Part shown: positions 50,065-60,878 of the stretch, piece after piece
How positions within the stretch are numbered: the stretch's first letter is position 1
Layout: every line of letters starts with the position of its first letter
The notes under the pieces: generated by a model
Database searches by the model: none
The model's input: the letters and a program-made list of their open reading frames with translations, nothing else
What the model was told of the DNA's origin: nothing
Translations under genes and position numbers: made by a program
Source: Nemertoderma westbladi
Lineage: Eukaryota; Xenacoelomorpha; Nemertodermatida; Nemertodermatidae
DNA length: 64,000 bases
Direction of reading: 5' to 3'
Assembly (NCBI GenBank): GCA_032718475.1
Contig: JAUCBJ010007997.1
Span: 1 to 64,000, forward strand

Positions 50065-50387
50065 ACAAATTAGTTACCAACTCCCGAAAAGGAAATATAG
50101 AAATATACATCATACAGTATAGCCCCCGTCTGACATACCTTTTTAATAATCAAATGACCACGGCTTTTCCCCGCGGTTCTAAAACATTCTTGAATAACCC
50201 CAGTTTACACCAGTAGCGATACTACTCATGTTTAGCAAAATATATGAACACTGTCGATCCTAGAATCAACACTTAATTAATACTCAATTACTATCGTACC
50301 TGGACCACTAATCACTACTAACTGAATGTCAACATGGTTTTCGGAAAAAACGGTCGACTACATGTGCGGTGTTCGGACACTTCCCCC
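50065..50387. other. No supported gene
   Basis: Unique AT-rich sequence between the satellite edge and the C-rich tract. No gene or repeat recognised. Confidence 0.5.
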
Positions 50388-50482
50388 CCGGACAGTCCCC
50401 CCCCCCCCCCGCTCAAGTAGGACACTTCCCCCCAGACACTTCCCCCCCAGACACTTCCCCCCCGCGGACACTTCCCCCCCGA
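50388..50482. repeat. C-rich low-complexity tract with gacacttcccccc repeats
   Basis: Several copies of gacacttcccccc or close variants, plus a run of about 15 C near 50397-50411. The complementary strand has many G runs of six or more within 100 bp, a strong G-quadruplex candidate. Confidence 0.85.
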
Positions 50483-50984
50483 CTGTTCTTAACTTCGCAC
50501 ATTCGTATTTTTCATTTTGTAAGGTAAACGGACCGCTTGTATCCAGACAAGTTGTATCCAATTTTCCTTTCGTAGCTCAGAAACTGTTCTTTTGCATCAC
50601 GATTTTACATTTTATATCCAAGTTTTATTTATTGGTTTTATCAATGCAATTACATCGTATTGTTTGCTAATCTTTAAACAATTAATTAGATGACCTATAA
50701 ATTCCATCCCCCGAATGATATACTGTTTTTATTAACTATAGAATTATAATAATTAATTGTTTTAATTATATGTATTATTATGTAATAGTCTTCTTCAAAT
50801 TGTAGCAGATGGGGGGGGGGGGGGATGAATATTATTGTTGTAATCAAAATTATACCTCTCCAGGGTAAAATCGACATGCGTCTACCTGTATTCTGTGTTC
50901 AGCATTACATATTGATATACATATTACTATACATACTATATAGATATTATACACACTACATATTAAATTTCCTGGTTACTTGCA
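50483..50984. other. No supported gene, contains a 14-G run
   Basis: AT-rich sequence with a homopolymer of 14 G at 50811-50824. No coding or RNA feature is supported. Confidence 0.5.
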
Positions 50985-51281
50985 AAGTAAAAGTAAAAAA
51001 GTAAAGTAAATTTTCTTCGGCCGCTAGGCCAGGGATTACGCACAAAGTCTTACGACTTATTTTCAGTGCGGTCCCCCCAGAACTTTACTCCCCAGAGGAA
51101 ACTCTAGTACTCATTTAGCTACCACTTAAGGATGCAAGGCGCCCTTAAGGTTCCTTGCTAATCTTGGTCCCTTTAAAGCATTCGTGCCGAAACGAAAACT
51201 GCCCTGGCCCATGTGAGGATCGAACCCACGACTTACAAGAGATGTGAATTCAATGCAACCACTACACCAAGGTGGAACCTT
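50985..51281 (-). mobile_element. tRNA-derived SINE
   Basis: On the minus strand the head begins near 51281 with an A-box-like tggtgtagtgg and a B-box gggttcgatcc (51205-51220 on the plus strand as the complement), about 45 bases apart. These are the internal RNA polymerase III promoter elements of tRNA-derived SINEs. The body includes cagttttcgtttcggcacga and gccttgcatcc (minus strand) and ends in an A/T-rich tail near 50985-51010. Body landmarks recur at 10625-10762, showing a dispersed family. It is not a functional tRNA, because no cloverleaf with acceptor stem is apparent. Confidence 0.7.
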
Positions 51282-51292
51282 GGTGTAGTGGT
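51258..51292. repeat. Inverted repeat of the SINE promoter end
   Basis: Perfect 16-bp arms (accactacaccaaggt and its complement) around gga. The SINE A-box end is thus duplicated in inverted orientation at its own 5' edge. Confidence 0.8.
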
Positions 51293-51511
51293 GCAATATT
51301 TTTAATATGATTTTGTTGAATTATATAATATTGTAGTAATTTATATATTAATTTGGTTAATATTCAATACAGCTCCTACTTTAGGCTTAGTCAATTTATT
51401 ATCTGATGATACAAACATTAATTAATTATTTCAAAATGGTCTTAACTAATTAATTAATATCTAAACTAAACTATCTTAACTCTTATCTAATTAATTATTG
51501 TATTTTTACAG
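51293..51511 (+). other. AT-rich sequence, probable intron end before a globin exon
   Basis: No gene of its own. It ends in the acceptor tatttttacag at 51511, which precedes the globin exon. Confidence 0.5.
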
Positions 51512-51619
51512 AATATTTGAGGAACACCCAAAGGTTGCTGAAATCTTTAAGGAAGCGATTAGTAATGACCAAACAGCTGGGGAAAACTATCAACAAAAGC
51601 TGCAGGTTCATGGCTTACG
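51512..51619 (+). CDS. Single globin exon (C helix to E helix)
   Basis: 108 bp between acceptor tttttacag and donor gtaaga, reading phase 2 at both ends. It encodes 35 full codons. The start IFEEHPKVAEIFKE aligns with the globin C helix and CD corner. Proline C2 is six residues before phenylalanine CD1. The sequence VHGL places a histidine 21 residues after CD1, the spacing to distal His E7 in myoglobin. The upstream junction fits the ancient B12.2 intron position. The downstream junction is within helix E, as in neuroglobin-like genes, though phase differs from the usual E11.0. No other globin exon was found in the window, so this may be part of a gene with long repeat-filled introns or an isolated remnant. 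Confidence 0.65.
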
Positions 51620-51675
51620 GTAAGAACAGTAGAACATCATTAACCCGGAAACATTTATCCCGGCTAAAGAACAAA
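51620..51675 (+). other. Start of presumed globin intron
   Basis: Short sequence from the donor gtaagaacag to the first minisatellite unit. Confidence 0.5.
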
Positions 51676-53457
51676 ATGGGTGCGGTGCCTGGGGGAGGGT
51701 GGAATATGTTAAAGAGAAAACCAACACATATGGGTGCGGTGCCTGGGGGAGGGTGGAATATGTTAAAGAGAAAACCAACACATATGGGTGCGGTGCCTGG
51801 GGGAGGGTGGAATATGTTAAAGAGAAAACCAACACATATGGGTGCGGTGCCTGGGGGAGGGTGGAATATGTTAAAGAGAAAACCAACACATATGGGTGCG
51901 GTGCCTGGGGGAGGGTGGAATATGTTAAAGAGAAAACCAACACATATGGGTGCGGTGCCTGGGGGAGGGTGGAATATGTTAAAGAGAAAACCAACACATA
52001 TGGGTGCGGTGCCTGGGGGAGGGTGGAATATGTTAAAGAGAAAACCAACACATATGGGTGCGGTGCCTGGGGGAGGGTGGAATATGTTAAAGAGAAAACC
52101 AACACATATGGGTGCGGTGCCTGGGGGAGGGTGGAATATGTTAAAGAGAAAACCAACACATATGGGTGCGGTGCCTGGGGGAGGGTGGAATATGTTAAAG
52201 AGAAAACCAACACATATGGGTGCGGTGCCTGGGGGAGGGTGGAATATGTTAAAGAGAAAACCAACACATATGGGTGCGGTGCCTGGGGGAGGGTGGAATA
52301 TGTTAAAGAGAAAACCAACACATATGGGTGCGGTGCCTGGGGGAGGGTGGAATATGTTAAAGAGAAAACCAACACATATGGGTGCGGTGCCTGGGGGAGG
52401 GTGGAATATGTTAAAGAGAAAACCAACACATATGGGTGCGGTGCCTGGGGGAGGGTGGAATATGTTAAAGAGAAAACCAACACATATGGGTGCGGTGCCT
52501 GGGGGAGGGTGGAATATGTTAAAGAGAAAACCAACACATATGGGTGCGGTGCCTGGGGGAGGGTGGAATATGTTAAAGAGAAAACCAACACATATGGGTG
52601 CGGTGCCTGGGGGAGGGTGGAATATGTTAAAGAGAAAACCAACACATATGGGTGCGGTGCCTGGGGGAGGGTGGAATATGTTAAAGAGAAAACCAACACA
52701 TATGGGTGCGGTGCCTGGGGGAGGGTGGAATATGTTAAAGAGAAAACCAACACATATGGGTGCGGTGCCTGGGGGAGGGTGGAATATGTTAAAGAGAAAA
52801 CCAACACATATGGGTGCGGTGCCTGGGGGAGGGTGGAATATGTTAAAGAGAAAACCAACACATATGGGTGCGGTGCCTGGGGGAGGGTGGAATATGTTAA
52901 AGAGAAAACCAACACATATGGGTGCGGTGCCTGGGGGAGGGTGGAATATGTTAAAGAGAAAACCAACACATATGGGTGCGGTGCCTGGGGGAGGGTGGAA
53001 TATGTTAAAGAGAAAACCAACACATATGGGTGCGGTGCCTGGGGGAGGGTGGAATATGTTAAAGAGAAAACCAACACATATGGGTGCGGTGCCTGGGGGA
53101 GGGTGGAATATGTTAAAGAGAAAACCAACACATATGGGTGCGGTGCCTGGGGGAGGGTGGAATATGTTAAAGAGAAAACCAACACATATGGGTGCGGTGC
53201 CTGGGGGAGGGTGGAATATGTTAAAGAGAAAACCAACACATATGGGTGCGGTGCCTGGGGGAGGGTGGAATATGTTAAAGAGAAAACCAACACATATGGG
53301 TGCGGTGCCTGGGGGAGGGTGGAATATGTTAAAGAGAAAACCAACACATATGGGTGCGGTGCCTGGGGGAGGGTGGAATATGTTAAAGAGAAAACCAACA
53401 CATATGGGTGCGGTGCCTGGGGGAGGGTGGAATATGTTAAAGAGAAAACCAACACAT
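51676..53457. repeat. 54-bp minisatellite, exactly 33 units
   Basis: 1782 bp = 33 x 54. Units begin atgggtgcggtgcctggggg and end aagagaaaaccaacacat. I saw no difference between units on reading, and translations of all units are identical. Because 54 is divisible by three and the unit has no stop in several frames, long artefactual ORFs appear on both strands (18-residue period, for example MGAVPGGGWNMLKRKPTH). It lies just downstream of the globin exon, in its presumed intron. Confidence 0.97.
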
Positions 53458-53906
53458 GAGAAAATGAGTCCCAAATAAATAATGTTGTTGGAAACAGTAC
53501 GGAACTGTACAGCATAAGTATATCCTGTTATCGAAATGAATACAGCCTCCTATATTATATTCATTAAAAAACAAAAGACACATTTTATGGTCAGCTAAGC
53601 TATATTAGTTCTAGCTACATTATATTTAAGTATTATTACGGGGAAGATTAGTGAATCAGAATTTAGACTCTCGAGGTTATGAAAACACCAATACAATTAC
53701 ATATTATTAATTATGTTACATTTACTAGACCATATTTAATTGACCTCGCCCACTGTCCACTCACTACGTAATTTATACACCTCAGGGCAGAATATTCAAT
53801 GTTTCAATATTTCAATGCGGCTTATGGGTCTGAACTACGTAGTGCAATGGAAGAAGGGGGGGGGGGGGGCAATGAGTTGCCATTGGGTCTAGATAATTGG
53901 AAATGG
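53458..53906. other. Spacer, no supported gene
   Basis: AT-rich unique sequence between two minisatellites, with a 14-G run at 53856-53869. No exon-like sequence resembling a globin F/G helix was found. Confidence 0.5.
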
Positions 53907-55313
53907 CATGTGCCTTGCTGGCATCGGTTGTCCTGCTGTACATGCCTTGCTGGCATCGGTTGTCCTGCTGTACGTGCCTTGCTGGCATCGGTTGTCCTGC
54001 TGTACGTGCCTTGCTGGCATCGGTTGTCCTGCTGTACGTGCCTTGCTGGCATCGGTTGTCCTGCTGTACGTGCCTTGCTGGCATCGGTTGTCCTGCTGTA
54101 CGTGCCTTGCTGGCATCGGTTGTCCTGCTGTACGTGCCTTGCTGGCATCGGTTGTCCTGCTGTACGTGCCTTGCTGGCATCGGTTGTCCTGCTGTACGTG
54201 CCTTGCTGGCATCGGTTGTCCTGCTGTACGTGCCTTGCTGGCATCGGTTGTCCTGCTGTACGTGCCTTGCTGGCATCGGTTGTCCTGCTGTACGTGCCTT
54301 GCTGGCATCGGTTGTCCTGCTGTACGTGCCTTGCTGGCATCGGTTGTCCTGCTGTACGTGCCTTGCTGGCATCGGTTGTCCTGCTGTACGTGCCTTGCTG
54401 GCATCGGTTGTCCTGCTGTACGTGCCTTGCTGGCATCGGTTGTCCTGCTGTACGTGCCTTGCTGGCATCGGTTGTCCTGCTGTACGTGCCTTGCTGGCAT
54501 CGGTTGTCCTGCTGTACGTGCCTTGCTGGCATCGGTTGTCCTGCTGTACGTGCCTTGCTGGCATCGGTTGTCCTGCTGTACGTGCCTTGCTGGCATCGGT
54601 TGTCCTGCTGTACGTGCCTTGCTGGCATCGGTTGTCCTGCTGTACGTGCCTTGCTGGCATCGGTTGTCCTGCTGTACGTGCCTTGCTGGCATCGGTTGTC
54701 CTGCTGTACGTGCCTTGCTGGCATCGGTTGTCCTGCTGTACGTGCCTTGCTGGCATCGGTTGTCCTGCTGTACGTGCCTTGCTGGCATCGGTTGTCCTGC
54801 TGTACGTGCCTTGCTGGCATCGGTTGTCCTGCTGTACGTGCCTTGCTGGCATCGGTTGTCCTGCTGTACGTGCCTTGCTGGCATCGGTTGTCCTGCTGTA
54901 CGTGCCTTGCTGGCATCGGTTGTCCTGCTGTACGTGCCTTGCTGGCATCGGTTGTCCTGCTGTACGTGCCTTGCTGGCATCGGTTGTCCTGCTGTACGTG
55001 CCTTGCTGGCATCGGTTGTCCTGCTGTACGTGCCTTGCTGGCATCGGTTGTCCTGCTGTACGTGCCTTGCTGGCATCGGTTGTCCTGCTGTACGTGCCTT
55101 GCTGGCATCGGTTGTCCTGCTGTACGTGCCTTGCTGGCATCGGTTGTTCTGCTGTACGTGCCTTGCTGGCATCGGTTGTCCTGCTGTACGTGCCTTGCTG
55201 GCATCGGTTGTCCTGCTGTACGTGCCTTGCTGGCATCGGTTGTCCTGCTGTACGTGCCTTGCTGGCATCGGTTATCCTGCTGTACGTGCCTTGCTGGCAT
55301 CGGTTGTCCTGCT
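53907..55313. repeat. 32-bp minisatellite, about 44 units, open in all six frames
   Basis: Units read tacgtgccttgctggcatcg then gttgtcctgctg. Length 1407 bp fits 44 x 32. Very few variants are seen (an early catgtg, a ttct near 55147, a ttat near 55273). Because 32 is not a multiple of three, every frame cycles through all phases. The unit contains no stop in any phase on either strand, so six overlapping ORFs of 459-603 codons arise. Confidence 0.96.
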
Positions 55314-55719
55314 GGCGATAACCAATGGCTGCACCATCTTCGGGCACGCACCGGAGATCCCGAACCTTGCCCATGTTCAGGCTGTCCGAGCCTTCTACTG
55401 GAAGCTGTGGTGCGGTGTGAGTAAATACGCATCCACCACAGCCATCCTCACCGCAGTAGACAGCATCCCTGCAAACAACGGGAACTCAATATCGCTAGTT
55501 TTACTAACGGGAATGAGACGGAGAGCAGCCGCGCAGTTCCTATCCAACGGATGCCACCACAAACTGTGCAGCAACACAAACTGCTGGCGGCCAACTCCAA
55601 CCTGCATCTGTATCATCTGCGGCTACCCGGCTCAAGAAAGCGACCACGGCCTTACTTGCGATGGAATCCTCCTTAGCGCTGAAACGCGCTTTATTCCTAT
55701 ACAACTTAGCGGGCAATGA
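55314..55719 (+). pseudogene. Unrecognised Cys-rich reading frame downstream of the 32-bp array
   Basis: One of the plus-strand frames through the array continues for about 135 codons of unique sequence to a stop at 55717-55719. It includes FYWKLWCGVSKYAS and a cluster of cysteines (CSNTNCW, CICIICGYPA). I recognise no family. It is followed within about 130 bp by a possible polypurine tract and LTR, so it may be the 3' coding end of a decayed LTR element. A chance ORF is equally possible. Confidence 0.3.
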
Positions 55720-55845
55720 TACTACATAATTAATCTGGTGTGTTATTTTATTTTATTTTTTACTTTTTAAAACTTTTTATTACTTGTATCTATGTGTAGT
55801 TAGTTAGTCATTAATTTTAACAACAACCAACCATTTGGGCGGGAG

Positions 55846-56150
55846 TGTACCAAATTTCTGAACAGATGATATTATAATACTGTTTTAATGGTGACGTCAT
55901 AATTCAGGACAGGTAGGATAGATAAGAAATCAGTTGAGTATGCAGCTATGTATGCAGCTCAGTATGCAGCTCAGTTCAGTATGCAGCTATGTATGCAGCA
56001 GTATGCAGCAGCTATGTATTTCCCGTCAGTAGATTGTATTTAGATTGTCAGTACAGCAGTACTGCAGTTTGTCTTGTCAGTCTCTATTATACAGTCAGTA
56101 TGTCAGTCAATTATATTACATTAAACAAAGTATTATTGTTTCAATATACA
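55846..56150 (+). mobile_element. Possible solo or 3' LTR, 305 bp
   Basis: Starts tgtaccaaatttctg directly after a purine-rich ttgggcgggag and ends caatataca, giving the TG...CA ends of an LTR. It contains attaaa near 56118 as a possible polyadenylation signal, one tgacgtca motif, and internal tatgcagc repeats at about 55937-56010. No partner LTR or target duplication was established. Confidence 0.4.
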
Positions 56151-56589
56151 TGGAGGTTTTTATGACAACTTCCCTTATTTTCATCCAACGGACAGCATTC
56201 CGCACAACTAGAATGTACCTTGAAGATGACACCACATTGAAGGACGATGAACCCTGGTAAAAATCCAAATGCTTTGGGTAGCTTCTTGACGTTCGAGGGG
56301 ACATCACATCACGTATGAAGATCGCATGAGGGGCATTTGCAATCAACGAGTTCAATCAATGTAGAAAAAAGACATCCCTATCAACCAGAATCAAACTTTG
56401 GAACGCGTTTGTCCGGCCCATGAAATATGGGTACTTTTCAGTATCACTAGAGGGAGCCAAAAGCCTCATCTGATATTTGGAGTAGGTTGCTTCTAGTGTT
56501 GGTCTTTTTGTAAATTCTAAAAAGATCAAAATCATGACAGTTGACCTAGACAGCCCTCAATAAATGTCAGATCGTAAAGGCATAGGCTC
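56151..56589. other. No supported gene
   Basis: Contains a 71-codon ORF (56045-56260) with no recognisable similarity. Some of this stretch may be the 5' part of the RT remnant that follows. Confidence 0.4.
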
Positions 56590-57020
56590 TAAGGATGGCT
56601 TGCTTGAGCACGTGAATGTCTTCTGCTACTTGGGATCATGGATCAGAAAGTCAGGGGAAGACCTTCGGATACGTAAGGGGAAAGCATAGGCAGCGTTAAA
56701 TAGTCTGTCCAGGATTTGGAAGTACCATAGAATAATATGGAACCTTGAGGTTCGATTATTTATTTCTGTAGTAGTACCAGTACTCTTTATGGGAATCCAT
56801 GCTGGGCTCTAACTGCAGAGGATACTTTCAAAAGAATGCTGCGCCGGGTTCATTGTGTGTGACAATGAACACATCTCCAATCAGACTCTATACAACATCG
56901 GAGGTGTTCCATTAATCTCCCCTAGTTTGAGACTTGAACGGAACCGCATCCATGCATAATCTTGTACTTTGGCGCCCTCATGGAGCGAATAAGCCCATGG
57001 TGGACAGCCCATGACTTTCT
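56590..57020 (+). pseudogene. Degenerate non-LTR retrotransposon RT, C-terminal part
   Basis: Translation with in-frame stops gives NVFCYLGSWIRKSGEDLRI, then ALNSLSRIWKY, then NLEVRLFISVVVPVLFMG, and later ISNQTLYNIGG. These match the order of the thumb region and tail of RTE/CR1-type reverse transcriptases (YLGS, a KA.AA.N.L..IW segment, a V.PVLLYG segment, then the connector). Several stops and shifts are present, so it is dead. A related fragment lies at 59940-60400. Confidence 0.65.
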
Positions 57021-57615
57021 TGAGACGCATCTTGAGACGTCTGTGGGGCGTTTATTGTATTATTATATGATTAAACTAACAACAATGATGGTAGGGGACC
57101 ATGGTTAATTGTAGACCATTGGGTTGATAATGTACTACTGTATATATTATATATATATATATTATATAATACTGTATACATATATCCAAACCATTATAAT
57201 CCCAAATGGCTTCATTGTATTCTAAGAATTGTACTCAACCATGCGCTATTATTAAGTCATGAATATTTCTAATTACGTTGTTTATGTCTACCACACCAAT
57301 AATAGTGTGGGTTCATTGTTTAAACTACTGTATTATATGTATACTGTATTATCTTTGATGCATTAAGATGAGATAAATACTTGTATTGTATTTGTATTGT
57401 ATTTGTATTGTGCAGTAACTTCTAACAAACACTGATTACCTTTTTATATAATCTCAAGTTGTCGAAAATATGTGATGAATCTTTAATTATCTACAGCGTT
57501 TTATAATCCATTCCATTTATTTCTTCACATTTATTATTTTTATAATGTTATGAATCCCCAGGACTGTTGCCTCACCTCAATGACTCACAGGAAATGAGAA
57601 TCAATAAGTTCGTGT
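57021..57615. other. No supported gene; AT-rich with short TA-rich microsatellite
   Basis: Includes a tata-type microsatellite near 57140-57185 and tttgtattgta repeats near 57380-57410. No exon recognised. Confidence 0.5.
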
Positions 57616-59706
57616 CAGTTCACAAGAAGGGCAACCTAACAGTTCACAAGAAGGGCAACCTAACAGTTCACAAGAAGGGCAACCTCACAGTTCACAAGAA
57701 GGGTAACCTAACAGTTCACAAGAAGGGCAACCTAACAGTTCACAAGAAGGGCAACCTAACAGTTCACAAGAAGGGCACCTAACAGTTCACAAGAAGGGTA
57801 ACCTAACAGTTCACAAGAAGGGCAACCTAACAGTTCACAAGAAGGGCAACCTAACAGTTCACAAGAAGGGCAACCTCACAGTTCACAAGAAGGGCAACCC
57901 AACAGTTCACAAGAAGGGCAACCTAACAGTTCACAAGAAGGGCAACCTCGCAGTTCACAGGAAGGGCAACGTAACAGTTCACAAGAAGGGCAACCTAACA
58001 GTTCTCAAGAAGGACAACCTGACAGTTCACAAGAAGGGCAACCTGACAGTTCACAAGAAGGGCAACCTAACAGTTCACAAGAAGGGCACCTAACAGTTCA
58101 CAAGAAGGGTAACCTAACAGTTCACAAGAAGGGCAACCTAACAGTTCACAAGAAGGGCAACCTAACAGTTCACAAGAAGGGCAACCTAGCTGTTCACAAG
58201 AAGGGCAACCTAACAGTTCACAAGAAGGGCAACCTAACAGTTCACAAGAAGGGCAACCTAACAGTTCACAAGAAGGGCAACCTAACAGTTCACAAGAAGG
58301 GCAACCTAACAGTTCACAAGAAGGGCAACCTAACAGTTCACAAGAAGGGCAACCTAACAGTTCACAAGGAGGGCAACCTAACAGTTCACAAGAAGGGCAA
58401 CCTAACAGTTCACAAGAAGGACAACCTGACAGTTCACAAGAAGGGCAACCTGACAGTTCACAAGAAGGGCAACCTAACAGTTCACAAGAAGGGCACCTAA
58501 CAGTTCACAAGAAGGGTAACCTAACAGTTCACAAGAAGGGCAACCTAACAGTTCACAAGAAGGGCAACCTAACAGTTCACAAGAAGGGCAACCTAACAGT
58601 TCACAAGAAGGGCAACCTAACAGTTCACAAGAAGGGCAACCTAACAGTTCACAAGAAGGGCAACCTAACAGTTCACAAGAAGGGCAACCTAACAGTTCAC
58701 AAGAAGGGCAACATAACAGTTCACAAGAAGGGCAACCTAACAGTTCACAAGAAGGGCAACCTAACAGTTCACAAGAAGGGCAACATAACAGTTCACAAGA
58801 AGGGCAACCTAACAGTTCACAAGGAGGGAAACCTAACAGTTCACAAGAAGGGCAACCTAACAGTTCACAAGAAGGGCAACCTAACAGTTCACAAGAAGGG
58901 CACCTAACAGTTCACAAGAAGGGCAACCTAACAGTTCACAAGAAGGGTAACCTAACAGTTCACAAGAAGGGCAACCTAACAGTTCACAAGAAGGGCAACC
59001 TAACAGTTCACAAGAAGGGCAACCTAACAGTTTTCAAGAAGGGCAACCTAACAGTTCACAAGAAGGGCAACCTAACAGTTCATAAGAAGGGCAACCTAAC
59101 AGTTTACAAGAAGGGCAACCTAACAGTTCACAAGCAAGAAGGGCAACCTAACAGTTCACAAGCAAGAAGGGCAACCTAACAGTTCACAAGCAAGAAGGGC
59201 AACCTAACAGTTCACAAGAAGGGCAACCTAACAGTTCACAAGGAGGGCAACCTAACAGTTCACAAGAACGGGCAACCTAACAGTTCACAAGAAGGGCAAC
59301 CAAACAGTTCACAAGAAGGGCAACCTCACAGTTCACAAGAAGGGTAACCTAACAGTTCACAAGAAGGGCAACCTAACAGTTCACAAGAAGGGCAACCTAA
59401 CAGTTCACAAGAAGGGCACCTAACAGTTCTCAAGAAGGGCAACCTAACAGTTCACAAGAAGGGCACCTAACAGTTCACAAGAAGGGTAACCTAACAGTTC
59501 ACAAGAAGGATAACCTAACAGTTCACAAGAAGGGCAACCTAACAGTTCACAAGAAGGGCAACCTAACAGTTCACAAGAAGGGCAACCTAACAGTTCACAA
59601 GAATGGCAACCTAACAGTTCACAAGAAGGGCAACCTAGCAGTTCACAAGAAGGGCAACCTAACAGTTCACAAGAAGGGCAACATAATAGTTCACAAGAAG
59701 GGCAAT
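57616..59706. repeat. 24-bp minisatellite, about 87 units
   Basis: Units of cagttcacaagaagggcaac plus cta. Occasional 23-base units (gggcaccta) break the frame, and near 59150-59210 some units carry an insertion (caagcaagaagg). The plus-strand translation is a repeat of VHKKGNLT and the minus strand one of GCPSCELL. Neither is a supported gene. Confidence 0.96.
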
Positions 59707-59939
59707 CTAACTGTCTTTGCATTTTTTTGTGGAATGTTTTTGATCTTGATTGATGCAAATCGCATCAGGGATCCCTTTGATAGACAGACTGCTAGACAGA
59801 CTGCAGACTGAAAAGGTCATGGGACAATGGAGACCTTTCTGGGCCACAATTGGATAATTGAGATACAATTGGATAAGTGTTGTCAACAAAGGGAGGTAGA
59901 CAGACATCTACATATTTTCTTTGTTGACTTCTTTAAGGG

Positions 59940-60400
59940 AATCATGTATGTTCAGCATACTTGCAGAATATGAGATTCCAGATGAATTGATTGCAGCAAT
60001 CAGAAATTAGATCACTGTACTGTATGATGGTTTCACAACATTTGTATCTACTGCGTGTGGTTAACCCTTTTATGATCCATTTGTGGGAAGTTATTCTGAG
60101 TGACACAACGGCTCCTCAGCTTATTTTAGCTGTTTCTAGTGTTGTTGGTATCTGTGTTAACTACAAGAAGACCAACATTTTGACAGTTAACTTCGACAGT
60201 GAATGGGATGAATCGACAGAAAATGTCAGATTGTTTGAGCATAAGCGTCAAGGATGGTGTGCTTGAGCATATGGATGACTTCCTGTTACCTGTGATTATG
60301 GATCCCAAAGTTTAATAACATAGGGGAAGGCATGGGTGGCATTGAATGGTCTGTGCCAGAATTTTGGAATTACTTGAATAAAACGGAATAAATAGGTTCT
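59940..60400 (+). pseudogene. Degenerate non-LTR retrotransposon RT fragment
   Basis: One frame reads SILAEYEIPDELIAAIRN, stop, then ITVLYDGFTTFVS, typical of the RT palm segment of RTE/CR1-like elements (ILAxYGIP..L...I...Y). Further on, the DNA near 60215-60380 is recognisably related to 56570-56720 (shared tgtgcttgagca, gggatcatggat-like and ggaaggcat segments). Stops and indels show it is non-functional. Confidence 0.6.
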
Positions 60401-60878
60401 ATTATATAAAGCATAAGAACAAGTACTCCTATATTGAAAGAGGAAACCAAATCTATGGATGATAGAAATGTTGTGGTTGTTGTAGCAGCCCATGTGCACT
60501 GAGTTGTGATCGTTCCGGATTGATAACCAAACCGAATCTCTCACCTAGGTTAATGCACTCTGAGAGCATTGCATAACCCAATTGTATAACCAACTGGCCA
60601 TGCTATTCCCATGGAACCTTTCAGCAGTCGAACAGCATACATAGATATTGACAATAAATTAGGGATTTGAATGTCAAACAGCATCAAAATATTTACTGTT
60701 TATTTCTTTATTAATACAAGAGGGGAGGGGATAAAGGGTCAATCAATATGGCCCCACATGTTGTTGGTTATATTTAAAACAACATCGTGCGCCACCTTTT
60801 CAGCTCTTAAATCTCGTGCTCACGACTTTTCAGTTACAAAGAAAAAATAAAATCAAACATTGGCCCTTCAGAGCCACC
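60401..60878. other. No supported gene
   Basis: AT-rich sequence after the RT remnant and before the 39-bp array. Some of the first 150 bp may be decayed retroelement. Confidence 0.4.

Noticed and set aside
51200-51281. tRNA gene
   Set aside because: A and B boxes are present, but there is no matching acceptor stem or full cloverleaf, and the sequence continues into a SINE body shared with another locus.
51517-53515. Long ORFs (586-653 codons) with 18-residue repeats on both strands
   Set aside because: Unit length 54 is divisible by three and lacks stops in several frames. The real coding signal at the left edge is the globin exon, which is in another frame and ends at a donor before the array.
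53799-55719. Six overlapping ORFs of 459-603 codons
   Set aside because: All six frames are open because of the 32-bp unit, so none is preferred. Only the unique tail of one frame is kept as a weak candidate.
57567-59758. Repeat proteins VHKKGNLT (plus) and GCPSCELL (minus), the latter resembling metal-binding Cys repeats
   Set aside because: Frame broken repeatedly by 23-base units. No start or splice context and no unique domain.
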